Source: Silanimonas sp. (GTDB lineage: Bacteria; Pseudomonadota; Gammaproteobacteria; Xanthomonadales; Xanthomonadaceae). Taken from it: a stretch of DNA of 64,000 nt. The DNA lies in assembly GCF_027531545.1 (NCBI RefSeq), contig NZ_JAPZSC010000020.1, forward strand, positions 1-64,000, written 5' to 3'. Position 1 is the stretch's first letter; every line of letters starts with the position of its first letter. Under the pieces are notes generated by a model. The model was not told the origin of the DNA and did not search any database. It worked only from the letters and a program-made list of their open reading frames with translations. The translations under genes were made by a program, and so were the position numbers. This document shows, piece after piece, positions 45,106 through 52,749 of this stretch.

Positions 45106-47160
45106 ATGCGAGCCACCGACAACCCCCTGCTCTCGCCGGCCCTGCTGCCGGACTTCCCCGCCCTCCAGCCCGCGCACGTGGTGCCCGCCGTCGAGGCGGT
45201 GCTCGCCGATTACCGCGCGGCCGTCGAGCGTCTCGTCGCCGATCCGGCCGCCCGCGATTTCGACGCACTCATCGCACCGCTCGAACGGCTGGACGAACAG
45301 CTCTCGCGCACCTGGTCCCCGGTCTCGCACCTGCACGGCGTGAAGGACTCCCCGGAGCTGCGCGAGGTGTATTCCGAAGCCGACGAGCGCATCACCGAGT
45401 TCACCACCGAGCTGGGCCAGCACCGGGGCCTGTACGAAGCGATGAAGGCCGTGCGCGAAGGCGCCGGCTTCGAAGCACTCGACCGCGCGCAGCGCACCCT
45501 CGTCGAAGACAGCCTGCGCGGCTTCCGCAACTCCGGCGTCGCGCTGGAGGAACCGGCGCGCACGCGCTTCCGCGAGATCCAGACCGAGCTCTCGAAGCTG
45601 GACACCGCGTTCGAAGAGGCCGTGCTCGACGCCTCCGAGGCGTGGACGCTGCCGCTGGCCGAGGCGCAGCTCGCCGGCCTGCCGCCCTCCGCGCGTGATC
45701 TGTTGGGGGGCCAAGCGAAGGCGAAGGGCAAGGACGGCTTCCTCGCCACGCTGAAGGGGCCGGTGGTGCAGGCGATCCTGGCCCACGCCGACGACCGCGC
45801 GCTGCGCGAGGCGGTGTACACCGCCTACAACACGCGCGCCTCCGACCAGGGGCCGCAGGCCGGCACGTTCGACAATTCGGAACGCATCGCCAGGATCCTC
45901 GCGCTGCGGCACGAGTCCGCGCAGCTGCTCGGTTTCCCGAGCGCCGCGCACGAATCCCTCGAGGACAAGATGGCCGGCACGCCTGAGCGCGTGCTCGCCT
46001 TCCTGCGCGAGCTCGCCGCCAAGGCGCGGCCGGTCGCACAGCGCGAGCTGGAGGAGCTGCGGGCCTTCGCCGCGAGCGAGCTCGGCCTCCACGACCTGCA
46101 GCCCTGGGATGTCGGCTGGGCCAGCGAGAAGCTGCGCGTCGCGCGCTATGCCTTCGAGGAGGAGCAGCTGAAGCCCTACTTCGCACAGCCGAGCGTGCTC
46201 AAGGGCGTGCTCGACATCGCCACCGACGTGTTCGGCGTGCGTTTCCGCGAGCGTCATGACGTGGCGACCTGGCACGACGACGTGCAGTACTTCGACGTGC
46301 TCGATGCCGACGGCACGGTGCGCGCCGGCGTGTACTTCGACCACTACGCCCGCGAGGGCAAGCGCGGCGGCGCGTGGATGGACGTGTGCCGCACGCGGCT
46401 GGGGCTGACGGGGCAGATCCCCGTCGCCTATCTCACCTGCAATGCCGCGCCGCCGGTGGAAGGCCGCCCCAGCCTGCTCACGCACGACGACGTCATCACC
46501 CTGTTCCACGAGTTCGGCCACGGCCTGCACCACCTGCTCACCGAGATCGGCTGGCCGGCGGTGTCGGGCATCAACGGCGTGGAGTGGGATGCCGTCGAGC
46601 TGCCCAGCCAGTTCATGGAGAACTTCGGCTGGAAGCGCGAGGCCCTCGACCGCTTCGCGCGCCATTGGCAGACCGGCGAGGCGCTGCCGGACGACCTGTT
46701 CGCGAAGATGACGGCCGCGCGCCACTACCACGCGGGTCTGTTCCTCGTGCGCCAGCTGGAATTCGCGCTGTACGACTTCCGCCTGCACCTCGAGTACGAC
46801 CCGGAACGGGGCCCGCGCACGCTCGAACTCCTCGAGGATGTCCGCGCGGAAGTAAGCGTGATCACGCCGCCTGCCTGGCACCGCTTCCCGCACGGGTTCA
46901 CCCACGTCTTCGCGGGCGGCTATGCCGCCGGCTACTACAGCTACCTGTGGGCCGAGGTGCTGAGCGCCGACGCCTTCGGCGCCTTCGAGGAAGCCGCGGC
47001 CGCCGCGGGTTCGGTGTTCGACGCGGCCACTGGTGCGCGCTACCGCCGCGAGATCCTCGCCGTCGGCGGCTCGCGCCCGGCACTCGAAAGCTTCATCGCC
47101 TTCCGCGGTCGCGAGCCCGACCCGAACGCGCTGCTGCGAAGCTACGGCCTCGCCGCATGA
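45106..47160 (+). CDS. prlC: Oligopeptidase A (M3 family)
   Basis: This 684-residue cytoplasmic zinc peptidase degrades short peptides, including cleaved signal peptides. HEFGH at 468-472 is the zinc site and the third ligand lies in DAVELPSQFMENF. The DVQYFDV strand and GVYFDHYAREGKRGGAW region are typical of PrlC/Dcp-like M3A enzymes. Length matches PrlC. ATG 45106 is used because homology begins at MRATDNPLL. It follows the esterase gene by 31 bases in the same direction. Confidence 0.95.
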   Translation: MRATDNPLLSPALLPDFPALQPAHVVPAVEAVLADYRAAVERLVADPAARDFDALIAPLERLDEQLSRTWSPVSHLHGVKDSPELREVYSEADERITEFTTELGQHRGLYEAMKAVREGAGFEALDRAQRTLVEDSLRGFRNSGVALEEPARTRFREIQTELSKLDTAFEEAVLDASEAWTLPLAEAQLAGLPPSARDLLGGQAKAKGKDGFLATLKGPVVQAILAHADDRALREAVYTAYNTRASDQGPQAGTFDNSERIARILALRHESAQLLGFPSAAHESLEDKMAGTPERVLAFLRELAAKARPVAQRELEELRAFAASELGLHDLQPWDVGWASEKLRVARYAFEEEQLKPYFAQPSVLKGVLDIATDVFGVRFRERHDVATWHDDVQYFDVLDADGTVRAGVYFDHYAREGKRGGAWMDVCRTRLGLTGQIPVAYLTCNAAPPVEGRPSLLTHDDVITLFHEFGHGLHHLLTEIGWPAVSGINGVEWDAVELPSQFMENFGWKREALDRFARHWQTGEALPDDLFAKMTAARHYHAGLFLVRQLEFALYDFRLHLEYDPERGPRTLELLEDVRAEVSVITPPAWHRFPHGFTHVFAGGYAAGYYSYLWAEVLSADAFGAFEEAAAAAGSVFDAATGARYRREILAVGGSRPALESFIAFRGREPDPNALLRSYGLAA

Positions 47161-47191
47161 CTGGCTTAATCCTTGCTTGGACCCCCCGCGC

Positions 47192-47983
47192 ATGAAGTCC
47201 GCTCTCCGTCGAATCACCACGCCCCTGCTGGGTGCTTTGCTCATCGCCTGCACGCCTGCGGCGCCGCCCTTCCCCGAGGACGCTGCGGGCCAGCCGTTCT
47301 CCGATGATTTCGACGGCGACGGCCCGCTGCAGGGCTACACCACGGCCCGGGCGGAGGTGCTGCCCAGCGTGGCCCGCGCCGACGGTCGCTACCGCGCCGA
47401 GTTGCTCGACAACGCCAACAACAAGACCCTGCATTTCAACAAGGACCAGGGCCGTCTCGATGCCCGCCCGCTGCGCTTTCCCTTCGAGGTGATCGTGCGC
47501 AACGTGGGCATTGGCAGCCTCGAGGACAGCCAATCGCCGCCGCGCCCGGCGGACGCTTACGTCTTCGCCGGCCTGCAGGTGCATGCACCGGATCTGGAGG
47601 CGCCCGAGTCCGCGCATCTGGTGGTGGGGCACCGCGGCCGCACCCTGTTCACCGTGGAAGGCAAGAACACCCGCCGAGGACGCTCGGGGGTCACCGACGA
47701 GGGCGCGGGCGTGGCACCCGAAGGGCGCGCCGATCTGCGCATCGTCGGCCTCGAAGACCGCAGCCTGCGGGCGTACTGGCAATTGCCGAACCCCCAGCCC
47801 GGGGTGACGCCCGATGCATGGCGCGCCTACGGTGGCGACGGCCTGCTGCCGGGACGGGCCCCGCGCTTTCCGGAATGGGTGTACGTGGGCCTGATCACTT
47901 ACGCCCAAGGCGATGCCGGCTTGCCCTTCGTCGGCACCGCCGACGGCATCGAGCACGTGGACGGATTGCCGAAGCCCGATTGA
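47192..47983 (+). CDS. Lipoprotein of unknown function
   Basis: The protein has 263 residues. A signal peptide ends with the lipobox LLIAC, so Cys20 should carry lipid. The mature part begins with an acidic FSDDFDGDGPLQGY segment and is predicted mostly beta; it resembles secreted proteins that begin with an 'FSDDFDG' strand and fold as concanavalin-like beta-sandwiches. No enzyme motif is visible. It follows prlC by 31 bases and may share its transcript. No good ribosome site precedes the ATG. Confidence 0.78.
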   Translation: MKSALRRITTPLLGALLIACTPAAPPFPEDAAGQPFSDDFDGDGPLQGYTTARAEVLPSVARADGRYRAELLDNANNKTLHFNKDQGRLDARPLRFPFEVIVRNVGIGSLEDSQSPPRPADAYVFAGLQVHAPDLEAPESAHLVVGHRGRTLFTVEGKNTRRGRSGVTDEGAGVAPEGRADLRIVGLEDRSLRAYWQLPNPQPGVTPDAWRAYGGDGLLPGRAPRFPEWVYVGLITYAQGDAGLPFVGTADGIEHVDGLPKPD

Positions 47984-48078
47984 GCGGGGATCGGGCTGGG
48001 GGCGTGAGCAGGGCCTCGCCTCAGCCCTGATGCTGCTCCCTGCCCAGGCCCTTGCGGCGCGCCCGTACCGGCGATAGG

Positions 48079-48093
48079 TTACGTATTACGTAA
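48079..48093. promoter_or_regulatory. 15-base palindromic operator upstream of the MarR-GNAT gene
   Basis: TTACGTA-T-TACGTAA is a perfect palindrome around one central base. It ends 17 bases before the ATG and 7 bases before the CGGAGG ribosome site. Size, symmetry and place fit autoregulation by the MarR domain of the adjacent gene. Binding is inferred. Confidence 0.65.
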
Positions 48094-48110
48094 TCCCTTC
48101 CGGAGGTTGC

Positions 48111-49085
48111 ATGGGCCTGATCCAGGACGAGGGCGCATTGGCGCTGTCGAGCCGCCTCAAGCTGTTGTCCGAGCGCTGGTACGACCAGGTCGACGCGGCC
48201 TACCGTGAGCACGGCTCTGGCTTGCAGTCGCGCTGGTTTCCGCTGCTGCGCGCCCTGCAGGTGCAGGGGCCGTCGACCATCGGCGCCTTGGCCCGCGGCC
48301 TCGGCCTCACCCACCCGGCAGTGAGCCAGCTCGCCAATCGCCTGGTGCGCGACGGATGGCTGCTCACCGCCCCCGGGGCCGACCGTCGCGAGCGTCGGCT
48401 CGCACTGAGCCCCAAGGCCGAAGCCGAACTCCTGAAGGCGCGGCCGATCTGGGCGGCGATGCGGGCGAGCGTGGAGGCACGACTCGCCGCCACCGGCGTC
48501 GACGTGCTCGCCGTACTCGCCCAGCTCGAGCGCGGCCTCGACGAGGACCCCTTTCCCGCCGACGTCGCCCGCCGCTGCCGCGAAGCCAGCGCGGGCTCGG
48601 CCGCCGTGCGACTGGTGTCGTGGTCACCCGACCTGCAGCCGCACTTCTACCGGCTCAACGCCGAATGGCTGTCGAAGTACTACCGCATCGAGCCCTTCGA
48701 CCATGAGGTGCTGTCCAATCCGCAAAAGCACATCATCGACCCCGGCGGCACGATCCTCTTCGCAATATTGGGCGATGAGGTGGTCGGCACCTGCGCGCTG
48801 ATGCTCGATGCGCCCGGCGTCTACGAACTGACCAAGATGGCGGTGACGGAGGCGCACCAGGGCCTCGGCCTCGGGCGACGGCTGATCGAAGCCGCGATCG
48901 ACGAGTTCCGCCGGCGAGACGCGCAGACGCTGTTCCTGGAAACCAACAGCAAGTTGCAGACGGCCATCGCGCTGTACCGGAAGGTCGGTTTCGAACAGCA
49001 GCCCGGCATCAAGCCGGGAAGCCATTACTCGCGGGCCGACATCTACATGATCTGGCGCGATCCGGCGGGCGAAGCGACCCGCTGA
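48111..49085 (+). CDS. MarR-type regulator fused to a GNAT acetyltransferase
   Basis: The protein has 324 residues. A MarR winged helix (about 5-145, with LTHPAVSQLANRLVRDGWL as recognition helix and GADRRERRLAL as wing) is fused to a GNAT acyltransferase domain (about 170-315, acetyl-CoA loop HQGLGLGRRL). Such fusions are known and are thought to acetylate a small molecule or protein in addition to regulating transcription. CGGAGG 5 bases before the ATG is a strong ribosome site. A palindrome in the leader suggests self-control. Confidence 0.9.
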   Translation: MGLIQDEGALALSSRLKLLSERWYDQVDAAYREHGSGLQSRWFPLLRALQVQGPSTIGALARGLGLTHPAVSQLANRLVRDGWLLTAPGADRRERRLALSPKAEAELLKARPIWAAMRASVEARLAATGVDVLAVLAQLERGLDEDPFPADVARRCREASAGSAAVRLVSWSPDLQPHFYRLNAEWLSKYYRIEPFDHEVLSNPQKHIIDPGGTILFAILGDEVVGTCALMLDAPGVYELTKMAVTEAHQGLGLGRRLIEAAIDEFRRRDAQTLFLETNSKLQTAIALYRKVGFEQQPGIKPGSHYSRADIYMIWRDPAGEATR

Positions 49086-49150
49086 GCGCCGCGCGGGTCA
49101 GGCCCGACGCCGGCTCAGCGCATCGCCGCGGCGATCACACTGGTGAAGCG

Positions 49151-50806
49151 CTACGGACTCGCGGTTTGCTGCGGTGAGCGCCCGGACGCCATCGACACGG
49201 GAGGCAATTGGCGCAGCCGACGCAGCAAGCGCTCGTGCGCGGCGCGCTCCGTTGCGTTCCGGAACCGGCGTGTGCCGTCCTCCGCCAACACCCAGGCGTC
49301 CGCCGTCATCAGCAGATACCGGACCACGCCCTCCGCGGCCGATGCCTGATCCTGCGCCGGCGTCAGAACGCGGGCATTCCGGGCTTCAAGCGCATCCACG
49401 ACGGCAAGGAATGGCTCCAAAAGGTCGGCATCTTGCGATTCGCTCAGTCCGTGGTCGGCCAGGGTCGAGCGCATCAACGCACCCCAATCCTCGGCGCGAT
49501 CCCGAGAGGAATATGACCCGAGGCTGTGCTGCACCAGCGAAGCACCCAGCGTTTCGAGCTGCGACACCGAAAGACGATCTTCCGCCAGATGGCGAACGGA
49601 CGACCGAAGCGTACTGACCGCCGCCTGCAGTTCCATCTCGCGCGCCATCAGAAGGCTCAACGACGCCTCAATTCCTCGGTGCTGAGCCAGAGGAGACTCA
49701 CCAACCAGCTCGCCGAAACGCCGACGCATCTCGTCCATACCGTGGTTCATCGCGTCTCGCTTCTGGCGTCGCTCCATGGCGTCATCAAGAAGGGGCGCTA
49801 GAAAGATCGGAAGCTGCGTCGCCAATTCGCGGCGGCTGTGCTCGTTTGGCGGCGGGCGCACGCCGCCAAGATCGAAGGCCTGGAGCACCTTGAACTGAGC
49901 GGCCCTGACTCGCCACTCCGCCACTTGATGCTTCGCTGAAACGTCGGCCGCCGTGGCGGCATCGACGTTCGGCCTGCCCGCAACGTCCACCAAGTGGCAA
50001 CTGGCCTTGGCGAAGTCCGACAGTGCGGCTGCATGGTCGACGAGCAGCGGGCTGAGCGCGCGCCAACCTGCTCCACCGTAGTCTGGCGGAAGTGGCGAAA
50101 CGCGGCTTGCGTAGCCTCGCGCAACCGATGTCAACGTCTCGCAGGATCCAGCCAACTGTTCAATCCTCGCCACGGGACTGTGCTCTAGCGAGAATCCGTT
50201 CGCGTAGTAGCGGAACTCAGCGAGCGCATCGATAGGGGAAGCGACAAGGTCGAGAAGCATCTCGAGGGATCGGCGGTGCGCCTTGAGCCGCTCGACGGCA
50301 TTCACCGTCGTGCGCAAGCCAGACTCGACCTCCAGCGCCTCGAAACTCCTCGCAATGGCCGTATCGAGAGTGTTCCGGGGATGGAAGCCCGAACGCACGG
50401 CGTCCTCGAAGTCACGCATGGCACGATCTGCCGCAAGGTCCACGCGCAACTGCTCGATGACGACCTGGTGGTTCCTGTAAAGGGCGAACGCGGAAAGCAC
50501 CGACAGCACCAGCGCCGTCGCCACGACAATGGCATCGAGCGGCCTTCCGCCTGCCTTCGAGCGCCTCCAGCAGAACCACGCCGACAGCAGGGAGCCCAAC
50601 CCGATGACGAAGGTCGCGGCAAGCAACAGGGGGTATGCCGATCTGAGGTGAATACCAAAGGCGACGACCAGCGCCATGGCCAGCACGGCGAGAACACTGG
50701 CCCCGATCGGCCAACGGGATTCCCCGGCGCCTTGGTCACGCCGGGATCGGAAACGGAGGGTTTCCAACGAGTGGGGGGTTTCGCTCGCGCGTTCGGGGGC
50801 AGGCAT
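49151..50806 (-). CDS. Membrane-anchored helical protein of unknown function
   Basis: The protein has 551 residues and was not recognised. Three membrane helices lie near the N-terminus (about 34-52, 58-76, 90-108). The remaining 440 residues are almost entirely predicted helix, rich in Ala, Leu, Arg and Glu, with no visible catalytic motif. The ATG at 50806 is preferred to TTG 50833 because AAGGA lies about 9 bases before it. It points the same way as the truncated threonine aldolase gene, 113 bases downstream of it. The form suggests a signalling, adaptor or structural role, but nothing in the sequence says which. Confidence 0.65.
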   Translation of the reverse strand: MPAPERASETPHSLETLRFRSRRDQGAGESRWPIGASVLAVLAMALVVAFGIHLRSAYPLLLAATFVIGLGSLLSAWFCWRRSKAGGRPLDAIVVATALVLSVLSAFALYRNHQVVIEQLRVDLAADRAMRDFEDAVRSGFHPRNTLDTAIARSFEALEVESGLRTTVNAVERLKAHRRSLEMLLDLVASPIDALAEFRYYANGFSLEHSPVARIEQLAGSCETLTSVARGYASRVSPLPPDYGGAGWRALSPLLVDHAAALSDFAKASCHLVDVAGRPNVDAATAADVSAKHQVAEWRVRAAQFKVLQAFDLGGVRPPPNEHSRRELATQLPIFLAPLLDDAMERRQKRDAMNHGMDEMRRRFGELVGESPLAQHRGIEASLSLLMAREMELQAAVSTLRSSVRHLAEDRLSVSQLETLGASLVQHSLGSYSSRDRAEDWGALMRSTLADHGLSESQDADLLEPFLAVVDALEARNARVLTPAQDQASAAEGVVRYLLMTADAWVLAEDGTRRFRNATERAAHERLLRRLRQLPPVSMASGRSPQQTASP

Positions 50807-50919
50807 CACGATGTCCTTATCGGTCTGTGGCAATCACCGTCGTAGTGTCCTACAGAGGGCAATGGCCACGCACGCAGGGCATGGCCACGCCAGCGGCTCC
50901 GGCGCGGGCGCCTGGGGGA

Positions 50920-51828
50920 TCAGCGCAACGCCGCCGCGAACGCCGCCACGCCACGCGAAATCGCCGCATCGTCGATGTCGAGGTGCGTGGCGAGTCGCAC
51001 GCGCGGGCCGCCGACGCTGGCGACGAGGCCGTAATCATGGAGCGTCGCGCGCAGGCGCGGCAGCGCGGCCTCCGGCACGGTGACGAACACCAGGTTGGTT
51101 TGCGGCGCCTCGACCGCGAGGCCGGGAATCGCCGCGAGCCCTGCGGCGAGAACGCGCGCACGCCGATGGTCGTCCGCCAAGCGCTCGACGTGGTGGTCGA
51201 GTGCGTGCAGTGCCGCCGCGGCGAGCATGCCGGCCTGGCGCCAACCGCCACCCAGCAGCTTCCTCAGGCGCTTGCCGCGGGCAATGAGCTCGGCACTGCC
51301 CAGCAGCACCGAACCGACCGGCGCGCCGAGGCCTTTCGAGAGGCAAACCGACACGCTGTGAAAGGGCGCGACGAGCGTGCGCACCGGCAGGCCTTGGGCG
51401 ACGGCGGCATTGAACAGCCGCGCGCCATCGAGATGCAGGGCGAGGCCGCGCTCGTCGCAGAGCGCGCGCGCATCGGGCGCGTAGGCGAGCGGCAGCGGCT
51501 TGCCGTGCCAGGTGTTCTCGAGGCAGAGCACGCGGCTGCGCGCGAAGTGCGGATCGTCGGGCTTGATCGCGGCGCCGACCGCCTCGAGCGGCAGCGTGCC
51601 GTCGGGCGCCTGCGGGATCGGCTGCGGCTGGATCGAACCCAGCACCGCCGCGCCGCCGCCTTCGTACTTGTACGTGTGCGCGTCGGCGCCGACGAGGTAC
51701 TCGTCACCGCGCTGGCAGTGGGCCATCAGCGCGATCAGGTTGCTCTGCGTGCCGCTGGCGACGAACAGCCCCGCCTCGAAGCCGAGATCGCGCGCCAACC
51801 GGTCCTGCAGCGCGTTCACCGTGGGGTC
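50920..51828 (-). pseudogene. ltaE: Low-specificity L-threonine aldolase, N-terminus missing
   Basis: The frame encodes the PLP-dependent aldolase that splits threonine/allo-threonine to glycine and acetaldehyde, from DPTVNALQDRLA to the normal C-terminus. The PLP lysine is in VCLSKGLGAPVGS. Family members have about 35-40 more residues at the N-terminus, including the RSDTVT and GDDVYGE segments; here homology ends at the Asp codon at 51826-51828, and the upstream sequence is unrelated. A GTG at 51819 could in principle start a 299-residue product, but it lacks active-site residues. The break marks the left edge of the acquired region; the missing 5' part may lie beyond its far end. Confidence 0.85.
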
Positions 51829-51855
51829 GGCCCCCCACCGGCAGGTGATGTGTCC

Positions 51856-51959
51856 ATGGACATCCCTAGAAAGCCCTTAGTAGCGCCCTTTCCCGGAGCA
51901 GCCTGCATGTCCATAGTGAAGGGGCACTTTGGTTGGCTTTGGACGGTCTCGATGTCCAT
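51856..51959. repeat. Three copies of ATGTCCAT near the island edge
   Basis: The octamer occurs inverted at 51856-51863 and direct at 51907-51914 and 51952-51959; the last two extend to ATGTCCATA. The first is part of the 12-base palindrome TGTCCATGGACA (51851-51862). Repeated short sites near one edge are typical of transposase or recombinase binding ends. No matching transposase is in view. Confidence 0.5.
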
Positions 51960-52149
51960 ACCTCGAACAGCATTCCAACCGTTCGTCCTGATGCATCCCA
52001 ACAGGTGGATGCCGAGACACCCTCCGGACAATCTGGAGGTGATCATTTGCATATCTGCGAAAGGCCGCCGGCTTGCCCACGCTCGCCAGAGAATCTGGCC
52101 ATTCTCGCCACTCAAGTTGACCAGTTCTGGCGGCCGACTGACCGACTCC

Positions 52150-52326
52150 GGCCTATTCCGTTGAAAAACTCGGTCGGCAAAGAAAGGCTGCTAATTCAGG
52201 CGCTGCGGCACACGCGACGATGCGGTTCTGGGTCTCTGGATGACTGCCAGGAGGCCAGAAACTGGTCGTCGTGAGAACAGGGAGACTAAGCGTCGCGAGG
52301 CGCCGAGTTTTTCAACGGAATAGGCC
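52150..52326. mobile_element. MITE-like element with perfect 24-bp terminal inverted repeats
   Basis: Positions 52150-52173 (starting GGCCTATTCCGTTGAAAAAC) and 52303-52326 are exact reverse complements, 24 of 24, and enclose 129 bases without a gene. This is the form of a miniature inverted-repeat transposable element or an insertion-sequence remnant. No direct target duplication is obvious in the flanking bases. A full-length parent element with transposase is not in the window. Confidence 0.75.
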
Positions 52327-52566
52327 AATAGCAGTCATTCGGCTGAGGTACTCGAACGCTGAGAAGCCGTGCTACTCGAAAACGGGGGGGGCGTCGCAGC
52401 AGGTTACCAAGAGTGCCGCTGGCCATAGGAATGCTTCTTCTAGGACTGTCCCGGACCCTCGCGTGCCAGACCAGGAGGCTTCCTTAGCCACGCGCCGCCG
52501 GACATAAACGGAGAGCCAACGACGTCCCCCCAGTATTGAGTAGTGCTGCTATATGGAGTCGTTCTT

Positions 52567-52638
52567 CTCAGACGAACGACCGCAATGGGTCGGCTTGAGC
52601 CACCCAGTCGTCAGGCGAAGTGCGGCCAGGCGCGGACA
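52567..52638 (+). repeat. Copy A of the island's ~70-bp imperfect palindromic repeat
   Basis: It contains GGGTCGGCTTGAGCCACCC and GGCCAGGCGCGGACA, whose outer parts (GACCGC..TGGGTCGG and CGGCCAGGCGCGGAC) are partly complementary. It shares about 30 near-identical central bases with the copy at 58411-58486. It lies upstream of the DUF4238 gene. Confidence 0.65.
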
Positions 52639-52749
52639 TATCGGAGCGCGCTAGCCCCGTCGACAAAGGTCGAGCAGCTGAGTGTGTGACGCAGAAGCAG
52701 GGCCGCATCGCCAGGCCATGGCGACGCGCCTGCGCGATACTCTGGCTTT

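Larger units (their letters stand above)
51829..52749. other. Gene-poor junction at the left end of the island
   Basis: About 920 bases separate the broken aldolase gene from the DUF4238 gene. No frame here has coding character: candidates are short, with mixed Ser/Arg/Pro composition and no recognisable domain. The stretch holds three copies of ATGTCCAT, a MITE-like element and one copy of the ~70-base palindromic repeat, listed separately. The last bases before the DUF4238 ATG contain GATACT (52735-52740), a possible -10 box close enough to suggest a leaderless transcript. Confidence 0.6.

Noticed and set aside
51819-51821. GTG at 51819 as a true start giving a complete 299-residue threonine aldolase
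   Set aside because: The product would lack the conserved N-terminal segments that contribute to the active site, and the change of composition directly upstream marks an insertion.
51907-52274. Short frames between the broken aldolase gene and the DUF4238 gene
   Set aside because: They have no recognisable domain and no good ribosome site, and run into the terminal repeat of the MITE-like element.
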